Positions 36,265 through 46,185 of a stretch of 64,000 nt of DNA are shown here, one piece after another. Position numbers and translations under genes: made by a program. How positions within the stretch are numbered: the stretch's first letter is position 1; each line of letters opens with the position of its first letter. The notes beneath the pieces were generated by a model, which had not been told where the DNA came from, searched no databases, and saw only the letters and a list, made by a program, of their open reading frames with translations. This DNA is from Dromaius novaehollandiae (lineage: Eukaryota; Chordata; Aves; Casuariiformes; Dromaiidae): assembly GCF_036370855.1 (NCBI RefSeq), contig NC_088113.1, positions 15,210,501-15,274,500 on the forward strand, written 5' to 3'.

Positions 36265-37849
36265 ATTCTCTTTTAATATACATGCAACTTCATTCTTGAC
36301 ACAAATCCATTCCCCATCCGTCTTAAGCACAGGTGTAAGTTAAGACAAAACGTAGCCTGTGAATTAAGTGGTTATAAATCTAAACCTAATTAATTGTCAA
36401 GATTTTACAGTAATTTTACATGCTAAGTTCAAAGCTCCCTGCACTGCGACGCTGAGCTGGAACACCTGTATTCTGGTTCCTCCCCACCAATACCCAGTAT
36501 AAATTCTTTGGATTAAATATGCAGACTGTCTCCATAGAAATCACTGTGGTTTGTTTTTATTTTTTCTTTTTATTTTCACTATGTGGGCTCTTACTGACTT
36601 CCGTGTAAATCTTTAATTGTTCTAGTTTTCTCTAAAGTTATATGACCAGATAGATGAAGAACTAGGAATAAAGCAAAAGAAAGCCAATTCATAGATTAGT
36701 ATTTGGAAGCCTGGATTAACCCAACTTGTTTATTGAAATTTAAAGGTATTATTTCTTTACTCACTTTTACTTCCTGCATTACTGAGATGAAACTTTATTA
36801 CACTATGACACTTCCTCATTATGATAGCTCTAGTATAGTAAGAAAAGCCTACCTGTGAAACGCAATGCTCGCAGGGTATCTCTTACAGAACTAGGACACA
36901 GTTTACCACAGTCTGCCTTCAGCAATTCAGCTCTGCTTTAAAAGGGATCATTGTAGAAAGCCTCCAAAAAAAATATCAGTTATACAATAGATCTTCTAAT
37001 TTTCCCTGAACGTCATAGAAAACTGTACATATCAAAGCAGGTGCTGGGTTTGACTATGTACGTGAGTGAGTGGCTGGTCTAATTCATTAAAACGTCCATA
37101 AACAAGCCTGTCTTTGTCCTATAAAGATGAAAGACCGGTGACTATAATGGGATGAAAGGTGTGCACAGTGATGAAGAAAGCTATTATAGATCTACGTCCT
37201 TTTTAAACTCGTCCTGGCATGCACTGTTGACAAGGGAACAAAACAGGACAGATAAACCTCTGAAATGTGCCTTGCTGGTAATAATTCCACCTGTCTTTCT
37301 AAAAACCATTGGATTTTCCTGCCTTCTTCCTACTCACAGACCACGCTGACAGCAATTACAGAAAATGATATACTTTGAGTATGTATAGTTAATATGTATG
37401 CTTTATAAAAAAGTTTTCACTTGTAAGTAGAAATATCCACAGTGGGTTTTTTTCCAATCTGCTGATTAATTCCACTCTGATCACAAAACATTTGTATTCA
37501 AAAGCATTTGGGACCTGAACACTAATTCCTCGTATTCCTCCTCCGCAGGCTGCAAAGGACGGCCTTCCCTGGCATGGGAGCAGGGGCTGGAGCGCTGCAG
37601 CGTGCCGGTGAACAGGTAGCAGTGACCAGCAGCGGTGCCACTGCTTCCCTACAGATAAACTTCATTAGTCGATTATTTTTCAGAAAGGTTCCACTTTACC
37701 ACAACGAAAACAGAAGTGTGAGTTTTGCTATAGTTATTTCAACATCCTTTGTCTTGTGCGAGTGACTCTCCCCGCGCTTTGCTTGCACGTCGTGCAGCAC
37801 CCAAGCGCCACAGGGAACAACGTTAGCAAGATCGCTCGTATCTCTAAAG

Positions 37850-37896
37850 TCAAATATTTGACCACCAGTGGTACTTTTGGCTGCTCAAATATTTGA
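37850..37896. repeat. Twin perfect palindromes TCAAATATTTGA
   Basis: The same 12-bp palindrome occurs at 37850-37861 and 37885-37896, 35 bp centre to centre. An ACCAC-ca-GTGGT inverted repeat lies between them. Confidence 0.95.
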
Positions 37897-39380
37897 TTTT
37901 AAATGTATCATTGCTGAGCAGCTTAAGTATCTAGCAGTGATTAGACAAACATTATAACTCTAAATGGAAAGTATTAGCGCAGCCCCAAGGCCAAATGTAA
38001 CTCGTAGCTGCCTGCTGTGAAGCTCAGGGTGTTTAATAAGAAGGTGCAGCTCACGCAAACGAGAGCTCCAGCACAGCGTCCCAGGTCTCAGCATCGGGCA
38101 AGCGCTGTGCTGGGATGGCCCCATCTGCAGCAATCACTAACGTGTGTCACAGAGCCTACACAGCTACCGACCTTTCTCAGTTAGTTAAGCGCTGGGATTA
38201 GAGAGGCGGTGATTTAATCTTTGTCGCCTCTAACGTTGCAGATAGTCGAGGCGGGCAGAACGGCGGCATCCCTAAAGGTGTTAATGGACTTCCTGACACT
38301 GAGGGTCCCTGCGGCCGCCAGCGTGCCGTGCGCCAGAGGTGCGCTCCTCTCGCTCTGCGCGTCCCTTTGTTCGGGCAAAAGGTTGAGTCGCTCTTGTCTT
38401 GGAAGGGCTATTCAAATTTTGCCTTGAGCTTGCAGGCACTCAAGCTGTACCTTTGGCGGTTTCAGAGCTGCACACGACAAGGTCTAAAAACGGACGGAGT
38501 GAACCAGGGTCTGTAATTATATATTTAAAATAGCATGCTCACCCTGACAGTGTTTTTCTCAAATCCAGCCAAGTTAGCCCAAACGGGGGTGCAGTCTACA
38601 GCGAGCAAACACAACTCAGACTGGGCCACGGCATCCCATTAGGGAGGCCCAGCGCGCCGCGCACAAAGCACGCCAACTTCTGCATCATTTGCATAAACCC
38701 AGCCACATGTGCTTGTGCGAAGAGGCGAGTTAGCTGCCTGCGCCGGGGTCACCGGCAAGAGCGGCAGGAGCAACGGAGGATTTACTCGGGAATCCCTCTC
38801 GAGCCGTTACGAAAACACATGCCAGCAGCTTGGCCCGGGCAACCCGGCGAGCGCCGCACGCCCCGCGCCACGGGAACCATCCACCTCGGCGGCCCCGGTG
38901 GCGTTGGCATCCCTCGCGCGGGCACGAGCCCGGCGTCGCGGTCCGGCCAGGTCCCCTGTCCTCCTTGGTGGCTCAGGAGGTGGCACAGTCCTGCCAGTTT
39001 TCCCAGTCAACCCGTACCTGCAAATCCGATTTCCGAGGGACAGCAAGTAACTACCGAAGGCGGAAGGCGACAAAGCAAGGAGTGTGTCGGCGTGCGGGGT
39101 GGAGCGCGGCCCGCTCGCGGCTGTCCACGTGCTGTGACACAAGGACAGACCCTCTCCACCTTCCTGCCAGTTAACTGTCACCTAGCAAACAAGTCGCCTG
39201 TCCAAGGGCCAAAACTTGCCCTTCCTCGTCCTCCGCGCCGGCTGCCACCCGCCTGGCGCCGCCGTCCCCCTTGGAGATGGCTCCCCGGGGCCGCTCGTGC
39301 CACCAGCCTCCCCCTTCTCCCGGGGGACGGGGTCCCGCTGCAGCCGCCCGGCCCGGCGCCCGCGGCCCCCCGGCACTCAC

Positions 39381-39813
39381 CCAGGTTGACGAAGCTCATG
39401 ACCATGTCGGCCTCGGTGAGGAAGTTGCTGTCCTGCAGGCTGGCCAGCGGCGGCCCCTGCGTGCTGAAGAGCGGCTTGTAGGGGTAGGAGAAGCCCTCCG
39501 CGTCCGCGGCGGCGGCCCCCGCCGCCCCCTCCTCCACCGACATGGCATTGTAGAGGTCCAGCATGAACATGGGCGCCGAGTTGTGCTTGCCGTGGAGGTG
39601 GGGCCGCGGGCGGTGCGGCAGGCCGAGGATGGAGAGGATCTCCCGCTGCATCTCGCGGCGCTCGGGGCCGCGCAGCCGCCGGTGGATGAAGCTCGAGTGC
39701 ACCTCGTTGTCCACCGTGAAGTCGGCGAGGACGCAGCGCAGCCAGAGGGCGGGCGCGGCGGCGCCCAGCACCAGGAGCCAGGAGGCGGGCTGCCCGCGCC
39801 CCGCCGCCCGCAT
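39381..39813 (-). CDS. BMP7: BMP7 coding exon 1 (signal peptide and N-terminal prodomain)
   Basis: This exon encodes residues 1-144 plus the first base of codon 145 of bone morphogenetic protein 7, a secreted TGF-beta family ligand made as a dimeric proprotein. Residues 1-30 form a signal peptide: a short basic start, a hydrophobic core around [14 protein letters not shown], and probable cleavage after VLA before DF. The prodomain follows, with [12 protein letters not shown] (36-47), the helix [14 protein letters not shown] (53-66), [16 protein letters not shown] (76-91), an alanine-rich linker (96-105), FSYPYK (108-113) and [14 protein letters not shown] (116-129). These blocks are diagnostic of BMP7 rather than BMP5 or BMP6. 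The ATG at 39813 was chosen because it places the signal peptide at the N terminus and has G at -3. An in-frame ATG at 39891 would add 26 Arg/Pro-rich residues and has C at -3. The exon ends at a GTGAGT donor in phase 1. The linker is longer and richer in alanine than in human BMP7. Confidence 0.96.
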
Positions 39814-39935
39814 CGCGGCGGGGCGGCGGCGGCGGCGCGGGGGCGGCGCGGGGGGCGCGGGGCTGCCCCGCCGCGGGCTGCGCCCCACCATGCGCGGCGG
39901 CACCGACGGCACCGGCACCGGCGGCGGCGCCGCGC

Positions 39936-39986
39936 TCACTGCGGCGGCCGGCAGCCCCCGCGGCGGCGGCGCCGCTGCGCGCTCAT
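39936..39986 (-). other. Upstream ORF in the BMP7 5' UTR (16 codons)
   Basis: The ATG at 39986 has G at -3 and A at +4. It opens a 16-codon frame with the Arg-rich peptide [16 protein letters not shown] and stops at 39936, 123 bases before the main ATG. If the 5' UTR extends past this point, ribosomes would meet this ATG first, so it could dampen BMP7 translation. The peptide itself matches nothing I recognise. Confidence 0.5.
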
Positions 39987-40072
39987 GGCCCGGCGCGGCC
40001 GCGGGTGGCTGCGGGCGCCGCGCTCCGCTCGCGCGTCCCGCACGCCGCGGCGCCCCGAGCGCCCGCTGCGGC

Positions 40073-40102
40073 CGGCGGCGGCGGCGGCGGCGGCGGCGGG
40101 GG

Positions 40103-40153
<51 letters not shown>

Positions 40154-40171
40154 CGGCGGCGGCGGCGGCGC
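40073..40171. repeat. Compound CGG / GAGCAG / CGG repeat
   Basis: (CGG) of about nine units, then the hexanucleotide array, then (CGG) of about six units form a single 99-base low-complexity block about 260 bases upstream of the initiator ATG. GC content and repeats of this kind favour G-quadruplex or hairpin structure in RNA. Confidence 0.9.
40105..40152. repeat. (GAGCAG)8 hexanucleotide repeat in the BMP7 5' UTR
   Basis: There are eight perfect consecutive copies of GAGCAG, read as CTGCTC on the transcript strand. They are bounded by a CGG run of about nine units (40073-40099) and a second of about six (40153-40171). On the minus strand this gives alternating Cys-Ser codons in one frame, but no gene uses that frame. 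It is probably length-polymorphic. Confidence 0.95.
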
Positions 40172-40261
40172 GGGGCGGGAGGCTGCGCTCGGGTCGCCGC
40201 GCGGGCCGCTTGTGGCGCGGGGAGCGCAGGGCGAGCCGTGCCCCCGCGGCGCAGGCAGCGC

Positions 40262-40269
40262 GCACGTCA
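40262..40269 (-). promoter_or_regulatory. CRE-like site TGACGTGC
   Basis: The minus strand reads TGACGTGC, a variant of the CREB/ATF element TGACGTCA. The same octamer occurs on the plus strand at 40596-40603, making an inverted pair about 330 bases apart in the promoter. Confidence 0.4.
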
Positions 40270-40550
40270 CGGCGGAGACGACACCCGGCGGAGGGTGGTG
40301 CGCGCAGGCGGACGGGGCCCCAGTCCCGAAATAGTTCAGACGCGTAAGTGCATCGCGGCCGCGCACGGAGGCGCACGCAGGCGTCTGCGCCGCCCCCCTC
40401 GCAGCGCCCGGGTGGGGACGGGCTGTGCGGAGCGCGGCTGCACACCGGGCTGTGCGGGACGGACGGGCGTGTGCGGGGGTGCGCGGCGAGGCCCCGCTCG
40501 CTCCTTCCAGCCGGCAGCGCGGAGGCGGCGGGAAAGGGCTGGAGAGACCC

Positions 40551-40559
40551 GGGGCGGGG
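40551..40559. promoter_or_regulatory. GC box (Sp1/KLF type) upstream of BMP7
   Basis: GGGGCGGGG is a perfect Sp1-type GC box about 740 bases upstream of the ATG. Similar sites are seen at about 40924 and 41036-41046. GC boxes are common in CpG islands, so specificity is low. Confidence 0.5.
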
Positions 40560-40565
40560 GCAGGT

Positions 40566-40589
40566 ACCGGTTACCGGTCCTAAAACCGG
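40566..40589. promoter_or_regulatory. Cluster of three CCGG cores resembling Grainyhead-like sites
   Basis: The sequence contains ACCGGTT (40566-40572), ACCGGT (40573-40578) and AACCGG (40584-40589) within 24 bases. The Grainyhead-like (GRHL/CP2) consensus is AACCGGTT. Each copy is partial, so binding is an inference. Confidence 0.4.
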
Positions 40590-40595
40590 CAGCGG

Positions 40596-40603
40596 TGACG
40601 TGC
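40596..40603 (+). promoter_or_regulatory. CRE-like site TGACGTGC (second copy)
   Basis: This is the second TGACGTGC octamer, in opposite orientation to the one at 40262-40269. It lies just beyond the CCGG-core cluster. Confidence 0.4.
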
Positions 40604-41266
40604 TTGGGACCGTGGACCTGTGCACACGGCAGCCTTGTGGCACGGCAGCGTCATCCTCCCTCACCTGCCCCTTCTCTTCCCCTTTCTGCACTTTCTTCCC
40701 CTTCTCTCCGCTTTTCTGCCACTTTGTGGCACGTTGTCCCGGGCTTGTTACCAACTCGTTACAGCAGTGATTTCCTTTTTTGACTCGGTGCCGTACAGCA
40801 TCTAGAGCAGTGGAGCCCGGTCCCCGGTAGCCCAGGTAGACGTCTGCTGCCGCAGTAAATACTAACAGACAACAAACGCAGACGACTGCTTCCCGAGTGC
40901 CGCCTGGGAAGCGCGGGGAGCGCTGGGCGGGAGGGACTTTCTGGGGCGCCGAGTCCAGCCCTGGGTAACTGCGGGACCCGTATACGCACGGTAAGTTTAT
41001 GCTGACGCTAAGATTCGTTCTTAGGCAGAGGAGGAAGGGGGCGGGGAGAAGGGAGGTCACTGTTTTTTCTTTGGTAGATTATTCGTGTGATGTTTTCAGA
41101 TGAGCAGTATCCAGCACCTGATCCCGCATATGTTCTGGAAACTAATGTTTAGCACTTTTTTAGCTCTTTATGCTGGCAACCCTTGCGTAAGCAGCAGGTA
41201 GGTTAAAAGAGCTGCGTGGGAAACACACGGAGTGATTGCGTGCGTGCGCGTGCACCTCCTAATAAC

Positions 41267-41400
41267 AGGGAAACTGAGGCATGGCATTGACATGACTCAC
41301 GTAGCTACTGGGAAAGCGGTGGAACCAGCATTGAACGCCTAACTCCATCCTAAGGCACGTTTGGGAATGGATCGAGCTCTGGGAGGATGGTGAGGGGGGA
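41267..41400 (-). mobile_element. MIR-like SINE relic
   Basis: The phrase acagggaaactgaggcatgg followed by tgactcacgtagctactggg and ggaaccagcattgaacgcc matches the reverse-strand MIR core (gaaactgaggc, tcacacagctagt, gggattgaacc) in order and spacing. Confidence 0.75.
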
Positions 41401-44400
41401 GGTTGTGCGGCCACATCCACATGAGGTGACACCAGGACCCTTGCCGAGTTCCCTGGTGCTGACGGGGGGGGGGTGGCTAAAAGCCCACCGCTGCGGTGGC
41501 CTTCCCGGTTCTCCCCACGGCCATGCCTGAGTAGCTGCGTTTTGGCTGCCCAATTAAGATCACACTCGCTGACATCCTTTGTGCGTCCTGAGAAGCAGCA
41601 CCAACCTGCTCCTAGGCAGGGAGGCATCTGCCTCGATGGCTCTTGCCTTGGGCGTGGTTGCCTGGTCAGTGTAAACTGAGCTAAATCCAGGCTGCTCCTG
41701 GAAAAGATGGGTTTTCCTCCTCCCACCCCAACACTCTCTCCCCTCTCTAACGCTGATACCAGCACTTGTGCCCACATGCAAGTCAGCAAGGTGAATCTGT
41801 TTTAAAATAAATACATATATTCTTACCCATTTCTGTATTTGTGTTTGCTGCTTTAGTTTTCTGCTGGATCAGCTCCCTGGTCTGACCGCCGGAGGGACTG
41901 AGCTGGAGCAAGGGCAGCGCGGGAATGGGCAGCGAGGGGCAGGGAGAGGGTGCCCGGGCTGGGCTGCCATCCACCGGGCGCGGGACGGCAGGCAGGGGCT
42001 GCAGCATCCCTCCGCACTCCTTTCAGCTGCCCGTAGCCTCATTTCACTCTTCTTTGTTCCTTGTGGGCAGTTAGTTTTCCTCAAGTTTTGAGTATTGGTC
42101 TTTCATCAAGCGGGAGGGGAAGGAGAATTGGCTTGATCACGGACAGTGAGGTTAAAAAGTCCGTCCGTAGGGCTGGGCCGGTGGGCTCCAGAGCAGGTGT
42201 ACCAGCTGCCTGAATTACTTGTACCTGAACTGCTTGTAGCTCACATTTTCAAACTGACTAAATTTCAGGGCAGTGTCATCCTTCTAAGTGACAGCACTCT
42301 TGGAGGAAAAGTAAAGAAAAATATCGTTGGAGAGCACTGGATCCTGATGTAGGTAACTGAATGTTGTAGCTGCATGTGTCCTTGAAGAAACAGCAGAAGA
42401 AAAGCAAACCTTGAAACTTCCTGGTTTGACATTTTTTTTCAAAAAGTTCTTGTTTGAATCTATTTCCTTTTTGTTTGGTTTGGTTAAGTGGTCTGGTTTG
42501 GGCCAAGATTAGATACTTACTGATTTAATAGAGGATTTCTTTCAAGAAGGGGGAATGCTGAAACTGTATGCTATGCTTTCACTGGAATAGTTGAGGGAGT
42601 TTAATCTGTTCTCTCAGTATTTTCTGTGATGCTGTTTTTCAGTCCTTAACATTTTTTGTGGTTGTAACAGGTATGGGGTTAAATAAATGCATCATGGTTT
42701 GCAAGAGGGGTGCTCCACCCATGTGTTCTTGAAACACAGTGTACCAAAACCACTGTCTATGAGTGTGAGATGAGAAGGGCAATCCATTAAGGAATCATTT
42801 TTTTGGATGTCAGGTTCATGGCTATTGACTTCAGCCTGCCTTGGGACACAACAAAGAGCAGCATTTATTCTGCTCCATACAATAAGGGATGCTGCTGCTC
42901 CCACTGCAGTGGTTCGATGTTCAGATCTGAGCTTGAATTTCAAATACCTTCCAAACAAACTGGATTGTCCCTTTTTTTATAGGCAGCTACTTTTTCTTCC
43001 CTCCTTTCCTGCATGCTGCTTACACAGGGTCCCGCTTCCCGGAGGGTCAGCTCCACACAGGCTGCCGACAGATTACTGAAATATTGGCACCCACATGTCA
43101 TCATCCTCTTTTTCCTCCTCCTTCCTGGATCAGTTAAGAAACCAGTTTTTCCTCTTATTCCTCTCTGCTTCTTTGGTCTCTCCTCTTCTTGAGCAGGAAA
43201 ACCAAATGCTTGTGATGAAGTAATCCCTGTTTGTTGGCACTTGCTGCTTCAGATAATTTCTGTAAAAACAAACTCCCAATGGAAGTGCTTTTCTTGAAGT
43301 TCTGTGCAAGCCATGTTACCAATTGAGCAACTTTTTGATCTCTTTGAGCTTTGCGTGTATGCTCTTATCTGATTTTTGTACCAACTACCACCATTGTTTT
43401 TGTCTGTGTCGAAATCGGTATGCTTGAAAGCACGCATTTTGGAAATAAAGGGTGCAATTTTTAAACATTAAATGCACAAAGTGTGCAGGTATGTGCGCTT
43501 GCCAAATTTATATGTGCTGTTACGATCATTGTGTACCCGTATTAGACAATATGCCAGGGCAGAATTTGGCCATTTACATTCAGATATACCATATGGGCAG
43601 TAAAAAGCATAGCTTTTGCTTACAAACTCATGTCGTGCCTGTTTTTAGAAATCAGACATGAAACATTTTTTTCCCTCCTTTCTGTTGAATCAGTTCCAAG
43701 CTTCTTGCCTTCCTGCTTTGATGTCCTCTTTTTCACTCGTAACCATGTTTTTCTCCATTCTGCTTTGCATCTTCTTTCATTTGTCTTGAACAAATTCCCC
43801 CTCCAAAATTATAGCAAACTTCTTTCTTCTTCCAAATATTCTTACTAAAGTAGTGTGTGTTTTGGGAATTTTCACTGTGCTTCTGGGCTCTGCACATGCA
43901 AAACACTTCTATAACAAAAATAATAGCATTATTATTTGTATAAGAATGCATAATTAGCTTGCATATTTTATTACATCATATGGGATTATCCTTATCTAAA
44001 GTTTCTATTCATCTCTTCAGCATTATTACTGAGAACAGATTCATCAACATGAAAGTAATCGCATTATGGATAAGCCGTTACATTAACTCTAATCCAAGAA
44101 TTTGAACAGATCTAGGCTGGACTGTGCTGGCTTGGACCAAGCTGATTATGTTGTAAAACTGAAATACTGGTTCTCATTGCTACTGATCAGAGGAGAGACA
44201 GATATGAAATTGGCTTCTAGGTATGAAACGGTATTATAACTTCTGCAGATGCTAGTAATAACTAAAAATAATAAATCATCTCTGGCTTTATGAATTGGGA
44301 CTATAGTGCTGAATCTAATGTTCAACAAGTACATAGGGTGAGCCAAGTTGAGGCCTTAATTTACAAAGCTAGATCTCTGTGGGCATTTTTTAATTATTAT

Positions 44401-44504
44401 TATGTACTCCAGACAACATTAGAACCAAGTTCATATCATTGAAACGTATGTGGTATTATACTGGGCAAAATCCAGTATTATGCATAGCCTACATACAGTA
44501 TGAA

Positions 44505-44535
44505 TATATGCATATGTTATATATATATGTTTTTA
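44505..44535. repeat. Short (TA)n microsatellite
   Basis: Interrupted TA repeats with a gcatatg in the middle, in an AT-rich stretch. Confidence 0.8.
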
Positions 44536-46114
44536 CATAATTGTATGGTGGTATGAGTGCGTGCATGGGTATGCATACAGCAGTACACTCCAGTAACGTA
44601 TGCATATTGTAAGCTTATGTAAGTAATATAGTTCTGTAGCATAGAAATTTATGTATGAATACTGTTTAACACAGAACCACTTTTACACCCATATATTGCC
44701 AAAGCAGCCCAAACAAAACTCAGTTTTAATTTTGTGCAATTACATTTTTCTGTACGCATTTGATTTGGTTAAGGCTTTTGGCGTAAACCCGTCATTTGTC
44801 TTCACAGGTAATGATGTCATCTGAACATCTGAAATCTTAGGCATACATTTGTGAAAAAGTATGTTGCGAACACAGTCGTGGGTCATATTGTTAGGAGAAG
44901 ACTTAAGGCACGCTGTGACATCCTGGAAATGCGGCTCTGAAAGTCTGCTTAGCTGTAATGTTTTCTTGAAATAAACAGCAATCTTTCCTTCTACACTCCA
45001 TCACCTACAATCCACTATCAGGATTCTTTTTATTAACTTATATTTATGTCTTCTGGAGTATTTTTTAGTTCTCGGCTGTTTGTATTCACTGAAGATAAAG
45101 ACAGTATGTATTTTTTTACATTGTTATATATGAAAAGCACATAAAACCTATCCATTGTTTTCAAAATGAACAATAATAACCGATTCTGACCTGGAAAATT
45201 AAATGGCACAAATTTGGATAGTTTTATTTTCTCTCTCCAGGCAGGTGCAGAGTAATACCTCAAAAGAACCATTATTTTGTGCCTTTATTCCAATGTGTAC
45301 ATAAATGCTTGCATAACCCGCGCACAGCTGCTGTACAAACTACTCATGCCACAAGTATTAGTAATCCTAGCAGGGGAGGTTGCATGGAAAATTGGGGTGT
45401 GTATGCTGAACCATATGTACCATGCCCCTGAATCATAAAACTTCTGGTGCTGGAGCAGAGCAATCTTTGGAGACTGTGGATTTTACAGGCCTGTAGGAAA
45501 GCTGGATTATATACAACAGCTGCACCTCACAGTTTCACTCCTGTTGAGGCTTATCTTACTTTTGCATAAAAGTAAGCAGGAAGCAGAATTTGGTCCAACA
45601 TTATCTTCCTGCAGTCTCAGCTTCTACTTTTATTTATATTTCATTTCCATAGGAACAATTATTTAAATAGTTTATTTTGAATACATATTCAAGCCACTCA
45701 AATTGGAAATAAGTTCTGGGCTGCCAGTTCTGAGCTGCATGGGGTTGCAGAGATACAGCGTGCTTTTTTTTGTCTTTGATTCTGCCTCCAAAATAACTTG
45801 CTGTGCGTCTGTGATGATTTATAGCAATGTTTCTGAACTTGTGAGAAGGAAGATGGAAGTTGAAGGTTCGTTTGATTTTCTACAGCCCCGGCCACAAACG
45901 TCCCTTCCAGAGTTGCTCACATGAGTATGCTTTGGCCCCAGTTCTCCATGGTTTGAGGGACGTTCCAGCTCCCTATCTGACGGAGGGAGGAGATTTGCCA
46001 CATTACAAGTGGCTGCATGAAGCAATCTCCCAGAGCTTTAGCAGCAGAAAATCGTTAAGCACAAGTTTAACACTGGAAGATTTTAAAATAATATGAAGGG
46101 ACTGTTTCCTCTGC

Positions 46115-46185
46115 TGGTGCAAATTGGCATCGTACCATTTGAGTATACAGAGGTATGTGTATTTACACCAGCTGGGGAACGAACC
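46115..46185. mobile_element. Palindromic sauropsid repeat relic
   Basis: The phrases ctggtgcaaattggcat and gtatttacaccagctgggga are inverted copies of each other around a 'ccattt' centre. This is the form of a very common old archosaur and turtle repeat ('ggtgtaaatcggcatagctccattg'). Confidence 0.5.

Larger units (their letters stand above)
15400..39380 (-). other. BMP7: BMP7 intron 1
   Basis: This is the large first intron, about 24 kb. It contains MIR-like SINE relics (16269-16450, 17060-17200, 22690-22790 and perhaps 28050-28110), several perfect inverted repeats (18762-18805, 19133-19158, 20627-20667, 20750-20781, twin palindromes at 37850-37896), microsatellites (28406-28440, 33780-33805), a 12-C run (35853-35864) and a second GC-rich island (34556-34960). 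AT-rich blocks at 27060-27200, 31820-32660, 34020-34440 and 35880-36440 have the low-CpG, TAAT-rich texture of possible conserved non-coding elements; this was not tested. No additional exon was recognised. Confidence 0.92.
39814..40340 (-). promoter_or_regulatory. BMP7: Presumed BMP7 5' UTR (transcript start not determined)
   Basis: This is the region just upstream of the initiator ATG. If the 5' UTR is similar in length to that of human BMP7 (roughly half a kilobase), transcription starts near 40340. It contains the (GAGCAG)8 repeat between CGG runs, an in-frame upstream ATG (39891) and a 16-codon upstream ORF (39986-39936). No TATA box was seen. The 5' boundary is inferred, not observed. 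Confidence 0.5.
38720..40640. promoter_or_regulatory. BMP7: CpG island over BMP7 exon 1, 5' UTR and promoter
   Basis: This stretch is very GC-rich and dense in CG dinucleotides, against an AT-rich surround, and it spans the start of intron 1, all of exon 1 and several hundred bases upstream. It has the form of a TATA-less CpG-island promoter typical of developmental ligands. Long ORFs on both strands here are by-products of the lack of AT-rich stop codons. Boundaries are by eye. Confidence 0.85.

Noticed and set aside
39271-40347. 358-codon plus-strand ORF over the same island
   Set aside because: It starts at TTG rather than ATG, has low-complexity composition, and is antisense to exon 1.
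39563-40783. 406-codon plus-strand ORF antisense to BMP7 exon 1 and promoter
   Set aside because: It lies wholly in the CpG island where stop codons are rare, and the product is a low-complexity Arg/Gly/Ala string that includes the repeat translation. It shadows exon 1.
39936-41060. 374-codon minus-strand frame upstream of BMP7
   Set aside because: It is an open frame through GC-rich promoter DNA with a poly Cys-Ser run from the hexanucleotide repeat. Only its last 16 codons, opened by the ATG at 39986, are kept as an upstream ORF.
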